From contig NZ_JADIJK010000028.1 in assembly GCF_017355205.1 (NCBI RefSeq), positions 1 through 64,000 of the forward strand: a stretch of DNA of 64,000 nucleotides. Direction: 5' to 3'. Shown here piece after piece: positions 36,386 through 46,259 of the stretch. This DNA comes from Bacillus sp. SD088 (lineage in GTDB: Bacteria; Bacillota; Bacilli; Bacillales; Bacillaceae_C). Both the position numbers and the translations under genes were made by a program. The notes below the pieces were generated by a model, which was given only the letters and a program-made list of their open reading frames with translations, was not told the origin of the DNA and made no database searches. How positions within the stretch are numbered: the first letter of the stretch is position 1; the number at the start of each line of letters is the position of its first letter.

Positions 36386-36493
36386 TTGCGCAAAAAGAAT
36401 ATCACTTTATTTATGTTGATCTTAATTGCGGCTATCATATGGGGAATCTTATATTGGGTGTTTATTGCACCGAATGTACGTATTACCAAATGA
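36386..36493 (+). CDS. Hypothetical single-helix membrane peptide
   Basis: A 35-residue frame starting at TTG, with AGGGGTG seven bases before it: LRKKN, one membrane helix (about 8-28) and a short polar tail ending RITK. The ribosome site and positive-inside helix suggest a real gene. I do not recognise the family. The frame is open further upstream but that part is not helix-like and has no better start. Confidence 0.45.
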   Translation: MRKKNITLFMLILIAAIIWGILYWVFIAPNVRITK

Positions 36494-36523
36494 TATGTGA
36501 ACAAACTTTCCCGATGAAGTTAG

Positions 36524-36954
<431 letters not shown>

Positions 36955-36998
36955 AAAAACTATAAAGATGATTAGATATTTTTATAAGGAGGGTTAAA

Positions 36999-37850
36999 GT
37001 GGATATTAATTTCTCCTATCAAAAACCTGATGATCCGTTACATATTAGTCATCGTAAGCGAGATACAAAAGATGCTATGCCTGAATATCACACCCATGTG
37101 GATCATTATGAAGTATACTATCTCATACATGGAAAACGAAAATATTTTATTAACGATAAAACATATTATGTAAACTTAGGGAATCTAGTATTTATTAATA
37201 AAGGCGTCCTTCACAGAACTTTCCATGTTGATGACTATGAGCATGAAAGACTATTAATTAATTTTACCGATCAATTATTTGGAAGTGAAAAAGCTAGGTA
37301 CTCCTCTCTTTTACAATCTGTTTTTAATCAAACTTTAATTATTCAGCTTAATCGGCAGGAGCAACAAGAGATTGAATATATTTTATTTAAAATGATCCAG
37401 GAAATGCAAAAAGGAGAGGATGGCTTTGAGCTGTTTTTGAAAACGTTGTTAATACAACTACTAATCTCTTCTGTTCGCTATTTAAATAGAAATACAGCCG
37501 AGACACAAGAATTTACTGGAAGTGTTTATCATAAGATGACAGACATTATCCATTATATTAATAAACATTACCACACTCCAGACCTCACTCTTGACTCCGT
37601 AGCAAATGAGTTTTTTATCAGTTCATATTATTTAAGTAGAATTTTTAAAAAAGCAACAGGCTTTACTTATAGTGAGTATTTAAACCATGTGCGAATTCAA
37701 GAAGCGCAAAATTTATTGCGAAATTCACAACTGAAAGTCATTGATATTGCAGGAAAAGTCGGCTTTAATAGTTTAACTCATTTTGGGAGAGTTTTTAAAA
37801 ATCATACACGTTATACCCCTTCCTATTATCGTAAAATTCATAATAATTAG
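36999..37850 (+). CDS. AraC family transcriptional regulator of the island
   Basis: A 283-residue regulator with an N-terminal cupin sugar-sensing domain (about 25-80; HTHVDHYEVYYLIHGKR) and two C-terminal helix-turn-helix motifs (about 185-280; LDSVANEFFISSYYLSRIFKK and DIAGKVGFNSLTHFGRVFK). GTG at 36999 behind AAGGAGGG. It probably activates the lyase operon that starts about 110 bases downstream, in response to a rhamnogalacturonan breakdown product (inferred from neighbours). Confidence 0.88.
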   Translation: MDINFSYQKPDDPLHISHRKRDTKDAMPEYHTHVDHYEVYYLIHGKRKYFINDKTYYVNLGNLVFINKGVLHRTFHVDDYEHERLLINFTDQLFGSEKARYSSLLQSVFNQTLIIQLNRQEQQEIEYILFKMIQEMQKGEDGFELFLKTLLIQLLISSVRYLNRNTAETQEFTGSVYHKMTDIIHYINKHYHTPDLTLDSVANEFFISSYYLSRIFKKATGFTYSEYLNHVRIQEAQNLLRNSQLKVIDIAGKVGFNSLTHFGRVFKNHTRYTPSYYRKIHNN

Positions 37851-37960
37851 AGCAAAATATGTTGAGATTTTTATAACATGGCAAAAAATGTTTAGCGAAG
37901 GGCGTTGATTGCTTTTATGCTAATAGGAGAACATCGATATTTAGGATGTAGGTGAATTTT

Positions 37961-39772
37961 ATGAGTAAAAAAGTAGCTCGACAAATGGAATTTCTTAATC
38001 GTGGCTTAATTGCGGTGAAGGTCGAACAAGGTGTTTTTATTAGCTGGAGAATGTTAGGAACAGATGATGAATCAACATTTTTTGATCTGTATCGTGATGA
38101 TGTAAAGGTGAACAAAAAACCAATCACAAAAAGCACTAATTATTTTGATGCAGAGGGAAAAGTTAACTCAACTTATTTTGTGAAAGCGAATTCAATGAAA
38201 AATGAACAGCTGAACGAAATATCAGAAATTGTTAAGGTGTGGAAAGATAGTTATTTAACAGTGCCACTTCAGAAACCAGCAGATGGAATAAGTCTTGACG
38301 GTACACCCTATACTTATAGTGCGAACGATGCGAGTGTAGGAGACCTGGATGGAGATGGAGAGTATGAAATCATATTGAAATGGGACCCAAGCAATTCAAA
38401 AGATAACGCCCATAAAGGTTATACAGGGGAAGTGTTTTTGGATGCTTATAAGTTAGATGGGACCTTTATGTGGAGAATAAGTCTTGGAAAGAACATTCGA
38501 GCAGGAGCACACTATACACAATTTTTAGTTTATGATTTGGACGGTGATGGTAAGGCAGAAGTTGTATTAAAAACGGCAGATGGTACAAAGGATGGAGTGG
38601 GTACAGTCATTGGTGATCCACATGCAGACTACCGTAATGAGACTGGTAGAATCTTAACAGGTCCAGAATATCTAACCATATTTAAGGGAGAGACAGGAGC
38701 GGAGCTTGTGACCACATCGTTTGAACCCGAGCGTGGTCATGTATCAGATTGGGGAGATCATTATGGAAATCGTGTCGATCGTTTTCTTGCTGCGGTTGCT
38801 TATTTAGATGGAGAAAGACCTAGCTTTATTATGGCTCGAGGATACTATGGAAAAACGATGTTAACAGCCTATGATTGGCGTCAGGGAAAATTAACAAAGC
38901 TATGGACCTTTGATAGTGACCAAGATGAAAATGAGGGATATACCGGGCAAGGAAATCATAGCCTAAGCGTGGCTGATGTGAATGGTGACGGTAAAGACGA
39001 AATTATCTATGGGGCTATGGTTGTTAATCATGATGGAACGGGGTTGTATACGACTAGTTTAGGGCATGGAGATGCGCTACATGTAGGAAATTTAAATCCA
39101 AGTGAATTGGGTTTAGAAGTATTTCAAGTACATGAAGATGAAAACGCTCCTTATGGCATGTCCTATCGGAAAGCAGACTCCTCAAAGATTATATGGGGGA
39201 TACATTCAGGAAAGGATATTGGACGAGGAATGGCAGCTGATATCGATCCGCGATATGAAGGGGCAGAAGTATGGGCATCTGGGATGGGATTGTATGCAAA
39301 TGATGGGAGAAAAATCAATGAAAACGCACCAGCTTCTATAAATTTCGGGATTTGGTGGGACGGTGATTTGTTGCGGGAATTACTTGACCATCATTGGGAT
39401 CCCGAAAAAGGCTATGGAGTGGGAAAAATTGATAAATGGGATTTTGAAAATGAAAAGTTAGTCAATGTCCTTACTGCGAAGGGAACAAGCTCTAATAATG
39501 GGACAAAAGGCAATCCATGTTTACAAGCAGATTTATTTGGAGATTGGCGAGAAGAAGTCATTTGGCGGACTAAGGATAGCAGTGCTTTAAGAATTTATAC
39601 AACAACAGATAGGACGAAATATCGAATGCACACATTAATGCATGATCCGGTTTACCGCTTAGGAGTAGCGTGGCAAAACATCGCTTATAATCAGCCACCA
39701 CATCCTAGCTTCTATTTGGGAGAAGGGATGCAACGGCCAATGAAACCCAATATTTTCATAGTGAAAATCTAG
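37961..39772 (+). CDS. Rhamnogalacturonan lyase, family PL11 (YesX-like, intracellular)
   Basis: A 603-residue beta-propeller lyase. It opens with a short beta domain (QMEFLNRGLIAVK, FISWRMLGTD) and then calcium-binding blades with DLDGDGEYE, DLDGDGKAE and DVNGDGKDE, plus GNHSLSVAD and GDWREEVIWR. It cleaves the rhamnose-galacturonate bond of rhamnogalacturonan I by beta-elimination. No signal peptide is seen, so it resembles the intracellular exo-type YesX rather than secreted YesW; imported oligosaccharides would be its substrate. ATG at 37961 after AGGTGA; a GTG three codons earlier is possible. Confidence 0.9.
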   Translation: MSKKVARQMEFLNRGLIAVKVEQGVFISWRMLGTDDESTFFDLYRDDVKVNKKPITKSTNYFDAEGKVNSTYFVKANSMKNEQLNEISEIVKVWKDSYLTVPLQKPADGISLDGTPYTYSANDASVGDLDGDGEYEIILKWDPSNSKDNAHKGYTGEVFLDAYKLDGTFMWRISLGKNIRAGAHYTQFLVYDLDGDGKAEVVLKTADGTKDGVGTVIGDPHADYRNETGRILTGPEYLTIFKGETGAELVTTSFEPERGHVSDWGDHYGNRVDRFLAAVAYLDGERPSFIMARGYYGKTMLTAYDWRQGKLTKLWTFDSDQDENEGYTGQGNHSLSVADVNGDGKDEIIYGAMVVNHDGTGLYTTSLGHGDALHVGNLNPSELGLEVFQVHEDENAPYGMSYRKADSSKIIWGIHSGKDIGRGMAADIDPRYEGAEVWASGMGLYANDGRKINENAPASINFGIWWDGDLLRELLDHHWDPEKGYGVGKIDKWDFENEKLVNVLTAKGTSSNNGTKGNPCLQADLFGDWREEVIWRTKDSSALRIYTTTDRTKYRMHTLMHDPVYRLGVAWQNIAYNQPPHPSFYLGEGMQRPMKPNIFIVKI

Positions 39773-39789
39773 AAAGGGAGAATGTGTAG

Positions 39790-40674
39790 ATGAATACTAA
39801 GTTTGGATGCTGTCTTATCATTGGTTCATTTGTTCCGCAAACGGAAGGGAAAGATATAGAGACAGACAATGTGAAGCAACTAGGAGCTGGTCTTCAGTTA
39901 CTAGAGGAAAATGGCTATGATTTTGCCGAGTTGACCGTCCAATTTCTCACACAACTGTCAGAGGAAGAGTTTCAACAGGCAAAACAGATAATCCAGCAAT
40001 CCTCTCTAAATATCCCTGTCTGTAATAGTTTTATCCCGCCGCAATTAAAGATTGTTGGTCCAACTGTCTCCATCATTAAGTTAGATGATTATCTGGATTT
40101 GGCGATGAGACGAGTGCAGGAGATTGGCGGAGAACAAATTATATTTGGAAGTGGTGGGGCAAGAACTATTCCCGATGGTTTTTCTAGAGATCAAGGATAT
40201 GAACAAATCAAACAATTCTTATGTCGGTGTGAATCATATGCTGCGAAGTATGGGATTACTATTGCGATTGAACCGTTAAATAAACTAGAAAGTAATATTA
40301 TTAATACTGTAGAAGAGGCAATATCATTAGCGGAGGAAGTGAATTTACCACATATCAAAGTGTTGGCGGATAGTTATCATATGGATTTAGAAAATGAATC
40401 TTTCACGATTTTAAAGCGAGCAATAAAGGATGAATGGCTTTCCCATGTCCATATTTCCGATCGAGAAAGACGATTTCCAGGAGAACTAGAAGGCAAAGAG
40501 GCGATGAATTTTTCTAGGTTTTTCTTGATTTTACAGGAAGAAAATTATAAGGGTTTAATATCCTCGGAATGTAATGCAGCTTCTTTTGTAGATGAAAATG
40601 CCTTATCCCTAGAGTTTGTAAAAAGGACTTGGTCAACAGTTGAGGGAGGTATCGCGAATGTCAAACCAGATTAA
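39790..40674 (+). CDS. Sugar-phosphate isomerase/epimerase-like TIM barrel protein
   Basis: A 294-residue xylose-isomerase-like TIM barrel. Likely metal ligands are the Glu in IAIEPLNK, the Asp in VLADSYHMD, the His in HVHISD and the Glu in SSECNAA. Members isomerise or epimerise free or phosphorylated keto sugars. It is 17 bases after the lyase and overlaps the DUF6807 gene by 17 bases, so it is cotranscribed with them. The substrate is unknown; a sugar released from rhamnogalacturonan is a guess. Confidence 0.75.
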   Translation: MNTKFGCCLIIGSFVPQTEGKDIETDNVKQLGAGLQLLEENGYDFAELTVQFLTQLSEEEFQQAKQIIQQSSLNIPVCNSFIPPQLKIVGPTVSIIKLDDYLDLAMRRVQEIGGEQIIFGSGGARTIPDGFSRDQGYEQIKQFLCRCESYAAKYGITIAIEPLNKLESNIINTVEEAISLAEEVNLPHIKVLADSYHMDLENESFTILKRAIKDEWLSHVHISDRERRFPGELEGKEAMNFSRFFLILQEENYKGLISSECNAASFVDENALSLEFVKRTWSTVEGGIANVKPD

Positions 40675-41794
40675 ATTAAAGGTAGCAGCAGGAAATCATA
40701 ACAGGAAATATTGTCCAGTTTCTTTTCCATTATTAAAAATATCATTGCCGTTAGCTGAAATAAATTTGGCCAACCTTCGCCTGTATGATGAGATTGGTAA
40801 GGCGGTAGCCGTGCAATGTGAAGAGACAGAAGCTTTCATTGTACTACATTGGTTAATAGAAAAATTGGATGCACAGGAAACGATAATTTATACAGTAGAT
40901 TTAAATGACAGTAAGCAAAAAGATGAATTAGGGAAAGTAGAAATAGTAGAAAAAGAAAACCAGTTTGATATTTTGATAGATCGTGAGCTCGCAACCTCAT
41001 ATGTAATTGATCCTACGCTAGCAAAACCCTATCTTGGACCGATTAATGGACCGAGTGGTCAAAGTTATACACGTCTTGATTTTGAAACGACTGAGCATCC
41101 ACATCATCGATCGATTTGGCTCGGAATTGGAGATGTAAACGGTGTAGATGCTTGGAATGAACGACCAGACTATGGTAAACAGAAACTGGATCATATTCGA
41201 GAAAAAACAGCTGGAACAGTCTTTGCTAGAATCTCATCCGAAGCAGAATGGACAAACTTTAAGGGGCGATCCCTTATGCGCGATCAACGAACATTCACTG
41301 TCTATAATACGCCATCTCACGCCCGTATCATTGATGTATCATTCACACTCAGTGCAGATTATGGAAGGGTGGAACTTGGAGCCACAAAAGAAGCTGGTCC
41401 GCTGGGGATCCGTGTTGCTGAAACGATGAGTGTTGATCATGGTGGAACGATTGTTAATGCTTATGGATCCATAGGTGAAGAAGAGTGTTGGGGGAAAAGC
41501 GCCCCATGGTGTGATTATTATGGGAAAGTAGGAGAAGACCTCCTTGGAATTGCTACATTCGAAAACCCAAAAACAAGTGAATTTCCTACGTACTGGCATA
41601 TTCGTAATTATGGGCTAATCGCTCCAAATAATCTCTATTTTCGTGGGGGTCAACTATTAAATAAAGGGGAGTCACTTACTTATAACTATCGAATTTATTT
41701 TCATAAAGGGAATACACATGAAGCTTTAGTTGCTGATCGCTATCATGACTTTATTCACCCACCAAAAGTGGAAGTGATAGAAGCTGATGAATGA
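40658..41794 (+). CDS. DUF6807 (PmoA-like) family protein
   Basis: A 378-residue all-beta protein with the family's HPHHRSIWLGIGDVNG block (about 144-159), the GPINGPSGQSYTR segment before it and HIRNYGLIAPNN near the C-terminus. The family is often labelled PmoA from methane oxygenase naming, with no biochemical support I know of. It is commonly found with sugar isomerases and oxidoreductases in sugar clusters. ATG at 40658 after GAGGGAGG; its end overlaps the GH95 start by eight bases. Confidence 0.7.
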   Translation: MSNQIKLKVAAGNHNRKYCPVSFPLLKISLPLAEINLANLRLYDEIGKAVAVQCEETEAFIVLHWLIEKLDAQETIIYTVDLNDSKQKDELGKVEIVEKENQFDILIDRELATSYVIDPTLAKPYLGPINGPSGQSYTRLDFETTEHPHHRSIWLGIGDVNGVDAWNERPDYGKQKLDHIREKTAGTVFARISSEAEWTNFKGRSLMRDQRTFTVYNTPSHARIIDVSFTLSADYGRVELGATKEAGPLGIRVAETMSVDHGGTIVNAYGSIGEEECWGKSAPWCDYYGKVGEDLLGIATFENPKTSEFPTYWHIRNYGLIAPNNLYFRGGQLLNKGESLTYNYRIYFHKGNTHEALVADRYHDFIHPPKVEVIEADE

Positions 41795-44174
41795 AAGCAA
41801 GAATAATCAATATAAGCTAAAACTAAGCTATCCTGCTTCGTGGTGGAGAAATATGTGGAGAGAGGCTTTGCCTTCCGGAAACGGCAAGATAGGTGCAGCA
41901 GTATATGGAGGGATTAAAGATGAGACGATATTGATCAATCATGAGGAATTATGGCATTTAGGAAAAAAAGACGAAGTTCCTGATGTCAGTCATACTCTTG
42001 CGGAAACGAGAAGATTGATGTCCCAAAAAGACCACATGGCTGCTAGTTGGAATTTAACGAATGCGTTAAAAGAAAAAGGGTATAATACGCGTTTAGCTTC
42101 TAGGTTACCGCTTGGGGCGTTAAAGGTAACCATGCCCTGTGAATATGCCTTTAAAAATTATAGCAGAGTACTCAATATGGAGACTGGTGAAGTATCGGTA
42201 AAATGGGAGGATGGCCAGAAAAGATACGAAAGAAAAGTATTTGTCTCCAGAGCAGACGATCTAATTGCTTATGAGATTACATCCAATTATGCCTCTATTC
42301 AAGCTGAGGTGTATTTAGCGCTTCAAAAGAGTGAAGGGAGGAAGCTTATCGACCGAGTTCCTTTACTTGTTGAGAGCGTTGAAGGAAAACCGAAAGCACC
42401 ATATTATTACTATGCAGCCAAAAATGAGGATGGTACTGATTTTGGCGGTGTTTTTCGCGTCATTCCAGTTAATGGACAAATGAAGGAAAATAAAGAGTCT
42501 ATTCAATTTACGAATGCGGAAAAGATTTTAATCTTGGTGAAGATATTCGTGAAAGGTGAACGTAAGAAAGAATGGCAACGATTAACAAACGAGTTAGCTG
42601 ATATCGATCATAATTATGAGGAACTTCTTAATCGCCATACAGAAATTCATCGTCCTTTATTCCATTCAGCGGAAATTGAATTAACGGATGGTGATGATCT
42701 ACGTTCGAATGAAGAGCTTCTTCTTGAAGCCTATAGTGGGGAAGCACCAACTTCTTTGATTGAAAAAATGTGGGCATATGGAAGGTATCTGTTTATTTCT
42801 GGAACTAGAGCGGAAGGCCAGCCCTTTGGCCTCTATGGTTTATGGTTTGGTGATTATCGATTAATGTGGGGCCATAATATGGCCAATGAAAATATCCAAA
42901 TGATGTACTGGCATGCCAATGTTGGAGGATTCATAGAGTTGGTACCTGCTTTGTTCAATTATTATGATCAAATGATGGATGATTTTAGAAAAAATGCTCG
43001 TCAATTATATGGATGTCGTGGCATCTTTATTCCAGCTGGCACGACCCCCGGTATTGGAGTTCCAAATCAAGTGGTACCCGTCATCATGAATTGGACCGGT
43101 GCAGCGGGTTGGCTAGCAAAGCATTTCTATGACTATTTTTTATTTAGTAATGATCACAACTTTTTAAAAGAAAAGGTCTTACCTTTTATGCGTGAAGCGG
43201 CACTGTTTTACGAGGATTTTCTAGTGCTTGGTGATGATGGATTTTATAAGATATACCCATCCGTTTCACCAGAAAACACACCAGAAAATCATATGCCGAA
43301 AAATGGTCAACCATTGGCACATCCAATGCCGACAACGATTAATGCAACGGTTGATTTTGCGATCATAAAAGAATTATTAGCTCATTTGATCGAAGGAAGT
43401 AGAATAGCTGGGGAAGAAGAAAGTAACAGGATTGCTCAATGGAAAGATATGTTAGTGAAAATCCCGGATTACCAAATAAATGAGGATGGAGCAATCCGTG
43501 AATGGATGCATCCAGATTTTGATGATCGCTATGATCACCGCCATTTGTCTCATATCTATCCGATTTTTCCTGGTCAAGAATTTACCTGCGAGGATAATCC
43601 ATCCCTGTTTAAGGCCTTTGAAGCGGCTGTTAGAAAACGATTAATTGGTGCACAAACGGGTTGGTCACTCGCTCATATGTCCTCTATATATGCTCGAATT
43701 GGTGCGGGAGATCAAGCACTTGAATGTTTAAATATTATCGCACAATCCTGTCTAGTGAATAATTTCTTCACTCTGCATAATGATTGGCGAGATATGGGCA
43801 TTTCTATGAATTCGCAAACGGCACCGGTTCAATTAGACGCAAATTTAGGGTGGATTAATGCAGTGCAAGAAATGCTCATTTATATTTCACCAACTCTAGT
43901 AAAATTATTACCTGCTCTTCCAACGAAATGGAAACAAGGTAAAGTGAGGGATTTTTGTTTTACAACTGGAAAGATATCATTCTCTTGGGACATAGAGGCA
44001 AATGTATTTTCTAGCAAGATAGTAGCGGAAAGGGATACAAACGTCAAGGTAATATTACCCGGATTTTGTGAGTATGATTTCCATCATTTCCATGCCAATA
44101 CGAGAGTGATAGGAGCTAACAGTCTGGAGATTAAGATAAATAAAGGCGAGGTTTTAACTTTACAGTCAAGATAA
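41787..44174 (+). CDS. Glycoside hydrolase family 95-like enzyme
   Basis: A 795-residue protein with an N-terminal beta domain (PLPSGNGKIGAAVYG-like start, to about 270) and an (alpha/alpha)6 barrel. GH95 hallmarks are WGHNMANENIQMMYWHANVGG, HRHLSHIYPIFPG, and QLDANLGWINAVQEML with the candidate catalytic Asp near residue 684. Known GH95 members are alpha-L-fucosidases or alpha-L-galactosidases. No signal peptide, so it acts in the cytosol. It differs from typical members in places (the NxN region reads NMANENIQ), and the specificity is open. Last gene of the four-gene unit. Confidence 0.78.
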   Translation: MNESKNNQYKLKLSYPASWWRNMWREALPSGNGKIGAAVYGGIKDETILINHEELWHLGKKDEVPDVSHTLAETRRLMSQKDHMAASWNLTNALKEKGYNTRLASRLPLGALKVTMPCEYAFKNYSRVLNMETGEVSVKWEDGQKRYERKVFVSRADDLIAYEITSNYASIQAEVYLALQKSEGRKLIDRVPLLVESVEGKPKAPYYYYAAKNEDGTDFGGVFRVIPVNGQMKENKESIQFTNAEKILILVKIFVKGERKKEWQRLTNELADIDHNYEELLNRHTEIHRPLFHSAEIELTDGDDLRSNEELLLEAYSGEAPTSLIEKMWAYGRYLFISGTRAEGQPFGLYGLWFGDYRLMWGHNMANENIQMMYWHANVGGFIELVPALFNYYDQMMDDFRKNARQLYGCRGIFIPAGTTPGIGVPNQVVPVIMNWTGAAGWLAKHFYDYFLFSNDHNFLKEKVLPFMREAALFYEDFLVLGDDGFYKIYPSVSPENTPENHMPKNGQPLAHPMPTTINATVDFAIIKELLAHLIEGSRIAGEEESNRIAQWKDMLVKIPDYQINEDGAIREWMHPDFDDRYDHRHLSHIYPIFPGQEFTCEDNPSLFKAFEAAVRKRLIGAQTGWSLAHMSSIYARIGAGDQALECLNIIAQSCLVNNFFTLHNDWRDMGISMNSQTAPVQLDANLGWINAVQEMLIYISPTLVKLLPALPTKWKQGKVRDFCFTTGKISFSWDIEANVFSSKIVAERDTNVKVILPGFCEYDFHHFHANTRVIGANSLEIKINKGEVLTLQSR

Positions 44175-44245
44175 TTTCTCAAGGTCCTAAGCTGCGAAAC
44201 AGAAGGGCAATTTTTATTGAATAATTTATTTTGCGCAAATAATGT

Positions 44246-44270
44246 GGAGCAAGGCCGAGCTCCTTTTTTT
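44246..44270 (+). terminator. Terminator after the GH95 gene
   Basis: GGAGC and GCTCC around an 8-base loop, followed by seven T. Confidence 0.7.
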
Positions 44271-44278
44271 ATACTATT

Positions 44279-44293
44279 TGTAAGCGCTTAACA
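44279..44293 (+). promoter_or_regulatory. cre-like (CcpA) site before the solute-binding protein gene
   Basis: TGTAAGCGCTTAACA, one inserted base away from the palindromic CcpA consensus (TGTAAGCGCTTACA). It starts four bases after a TATACT (44270-44275) that could be a -10, where binding would block transcription when glucose is present. Confidence 0.5.
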
Positions 44294-44315
44294 AAAACAG
44301 AGGGGTGGTCAATTT

Positions 44316-45662
44316 ATGAGAAAAAATGGATTTATCTTGCTGTCAATACTGTTTTCGCTATTTTTAGTTGTTGGTTGTTCATCTTCAGAAAGTGATAATA
44401 ACTCATCAACTTCAGCCCAAACAACTGGAAGTGATGAAGGTCAAGAAAAAGAAGACGAATTAGAACCAGTCACTTTACTCATGATGACACATTGGAATGA
44501 TGAACAATTTGCAACATACTTTAAAGAACCGATCGAGGCTAAATTTGATCACATTACAATGGAACATGTGCAATCACGTTGGGATGAGATTGAGGAAAAT
44601 GTGTTTGCTAAGCAACTTTACCCTGATTTAATTATGACAAGTGTAAGCGCAGAATACCTAGAAATGGAATTATTACTTGACCTTACTCCATACATTGAGG
44701 AAACTGGTTTTGATTTAGAACGACTTGAGCCAAGTATTTTAGATTATTTAAAAGAACAATCGAATGAGGGAGAGCTAAATGGACTCCCGCTTATCCGACC
44801 AGAATATGCACTTGTATATAACCCTGATATATTTGATTTATTTGGGGTTGACTATCCAACAGATGATATGTCTTGGGATGAAGTTATTGAACTTGCCCGT
44901 AAAGTAACAGGGGAGATGGGTGGTGTCCAATACCGTGGTTTACACCCAGGAAATTTTGACTTTATGATGCGTCAGACCGAAACGGCAAAACTTGTCGATC
45001 CCGATACACATGAGCCAATCATTGATAAAAACGAAGCGTTCAAAATTTATCTGCAACGATTAGAAGAGATCTACGCTATTCCAGGGAATTCTTTTGATAC
45101 TGTGGAAGAGATGAAAGATGAAAGAGGCGTCGACCTGATGAGACGGGGGCAACTTGCGATGGCGGCAGATCGAGCATTTGCAGGGGCTTATGTAGGCGCG
45201 GCTGTTGACAATGGGTTGAATTTTGACTTTGTTACGTATCCACGTTGGGGAGGAGAGTTTGGCGATTATGGTCCGAATGAGCCAGGAAATGGAATTGTGG
45301 CCACGACAAGCTCTAAACATCCAAGGGAAGCCTTCCGAGTAATCGAGTATTTATTAAGTGATGAGTATCAAATGGTCAAGTCTGAAAATGGGGACCTTCC
45401 ATCAGTGGTGACACCAGAAGTACGTGAAGCATTTATGAAAGGCAATGAACATTATGATGATATATTAAAGGATAAGAACTTAGAAGCCATTACAGATGTA
45501 GAACCAGCCCCTCTACCACGAATGTCTCAGTATGAAAGTGAAATCATGGAGGGAGTCGACTATCGAGAAGGTATATTTGAGGGAAGGGATATTAATACAA
45601 TTATTCGAGAAATGCAAGATAAAGCAGAAGGAAACATGAAAAGTGTATTATCTAAAAATTAA
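44316..45662 (+). CDS. Lipoprotein extracellular sugar-binding protein of an ABC importer
   Basis: A 448-residue solute-binding protein. The lipoprotein signal ends in a lipobox at LVVGC with Cys21, followed by a Ser/Thr/Glu-rich linker (22-50). The mature part has the family-1 pattern (VTLLMMTHWNDEQF, PDLIMTSVSAEYLEMELLLDLTPYIEE, EMGGVQYRGLHPG). It would capture oligosaccharides outside the membrane. No permease or ATPase gene follows: the next gene is ypuF on the other strand. It is separated from GH95 by a terminator and has its own predicted control site. Confidence 0.85.
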   Translation: MRKNGFILLSILFSLFLVVGCSSSESDNNSSTSAQTTGSDEGQEKEDELEPVTLLMMTHWNDEQFATYFKEPIEAKFDHITMEHVQSRWDEIEENVFAKQLYPDLIMTSVSAEYLEMELLLDLTPYIEETGFDLERLEPSILDYLKEQSNEGELNGLPLIRPEYALVYNPDIFDLFGVDYPTDDMSWDEVIELARKVTGEMGGVQYRGLHPGNFDFMMRQTETAKLVDPDTHEPIIDKNEAFKIYLQRLEEIYAIPGNSFDTVEEMKDERGVDLMRRGQLAMAADRAFAGAYVGAAVDNGLNFDFVTYPRWGGEFGDYGPNEPGNGIVATTSSKHPREAFRVIEYLLSDEYQMVKSENGDLPSVVTPEVREAFMKGNEHYDDILKDKNLEAITDVEPAPLPRMSQYESEIMEGVDYREGIFEGRDINTIIREMQDKAEGNMKSVLSKN

Positions 45663-45755
45663 ACATTAAATATACTTCGCTTTTTTCGAGAGGTGAGTGA
45701 GCCTCCTCTGCTAATGCATTGTGAGGTTCACCAAAGCCTTTCGCTTATTGTTTAT

Positions 45756-46259
45756 TCAGACAGAATTTTTGTTTTTCGTCAGTCTTCCCCATCTATGTTT
45801 CAATAAAATTTGAACGGGTGTATTCGTATCTGGATTGCCCCAATTTATAGAATTCTTTTCAGAGTATATACGACAAATCATATATAAATTTTTATCCTTA
45901 ATTGGAAAATTAATGGCTTTATATGGTTGTTCTTTTAGCATTTTATCTTGGCTATCCTTTATAATTTTGATAAATTCAGGATAATGAATTCCTAGCCATT
46001 CAATTTCTTCTTGAGAATTATGTAATATTATAATCGCCCTGTTGATTAATTTTTTTGCCCCTTTCCTGTTGCCATTCCGATAATGGTAATAACTAACAGC
46101 TACTTGGATAAGGCCCACCCAAATTGAATTTCGCTTCATTCCGTGATCCTTCCAATACTCCTCTAGAACTTCATGACATTCAAAATAATCCCGATCTACA
46201 TGAAAATAGTATAGATATTTGATATAGGCTAAAGGGTATTCCAAAACGATCGTCTCCAT
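45756..46259 (-). CDS. ypuF: YpuF-like DUF309 protein
   Basis: A 167-residue helical protein of the DUF309 family, identified by HVDRDYFECHEVLEEYWK and IWVGLIQVAVSYYHYRNGN. The fold is an all-alpha metal-binding-like bundle of unknown role. In B. subtilis ypuF lies directly after ribT; here the rhamnogalacturonan island intervenes. It diverges from scpA. A GAGACG-like weak site precedes the ATG. Confidence 0.85.
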   Translation of the reverse strand: METIVLEYPLAYIKYLYYFHVDRDYFECHEVLEEYWKDHGMKRNSIWVGLIQVAVSYYHYRNGNRKGAKKLINRAIIILHNSQEEIEWLGIHYPEFIKIIKDSQDKMLKEQPYKAINFPIKDKNLYMICRIYSEKNSINWGNPDTNTPVQILLKHRWGRLTKNKNSV

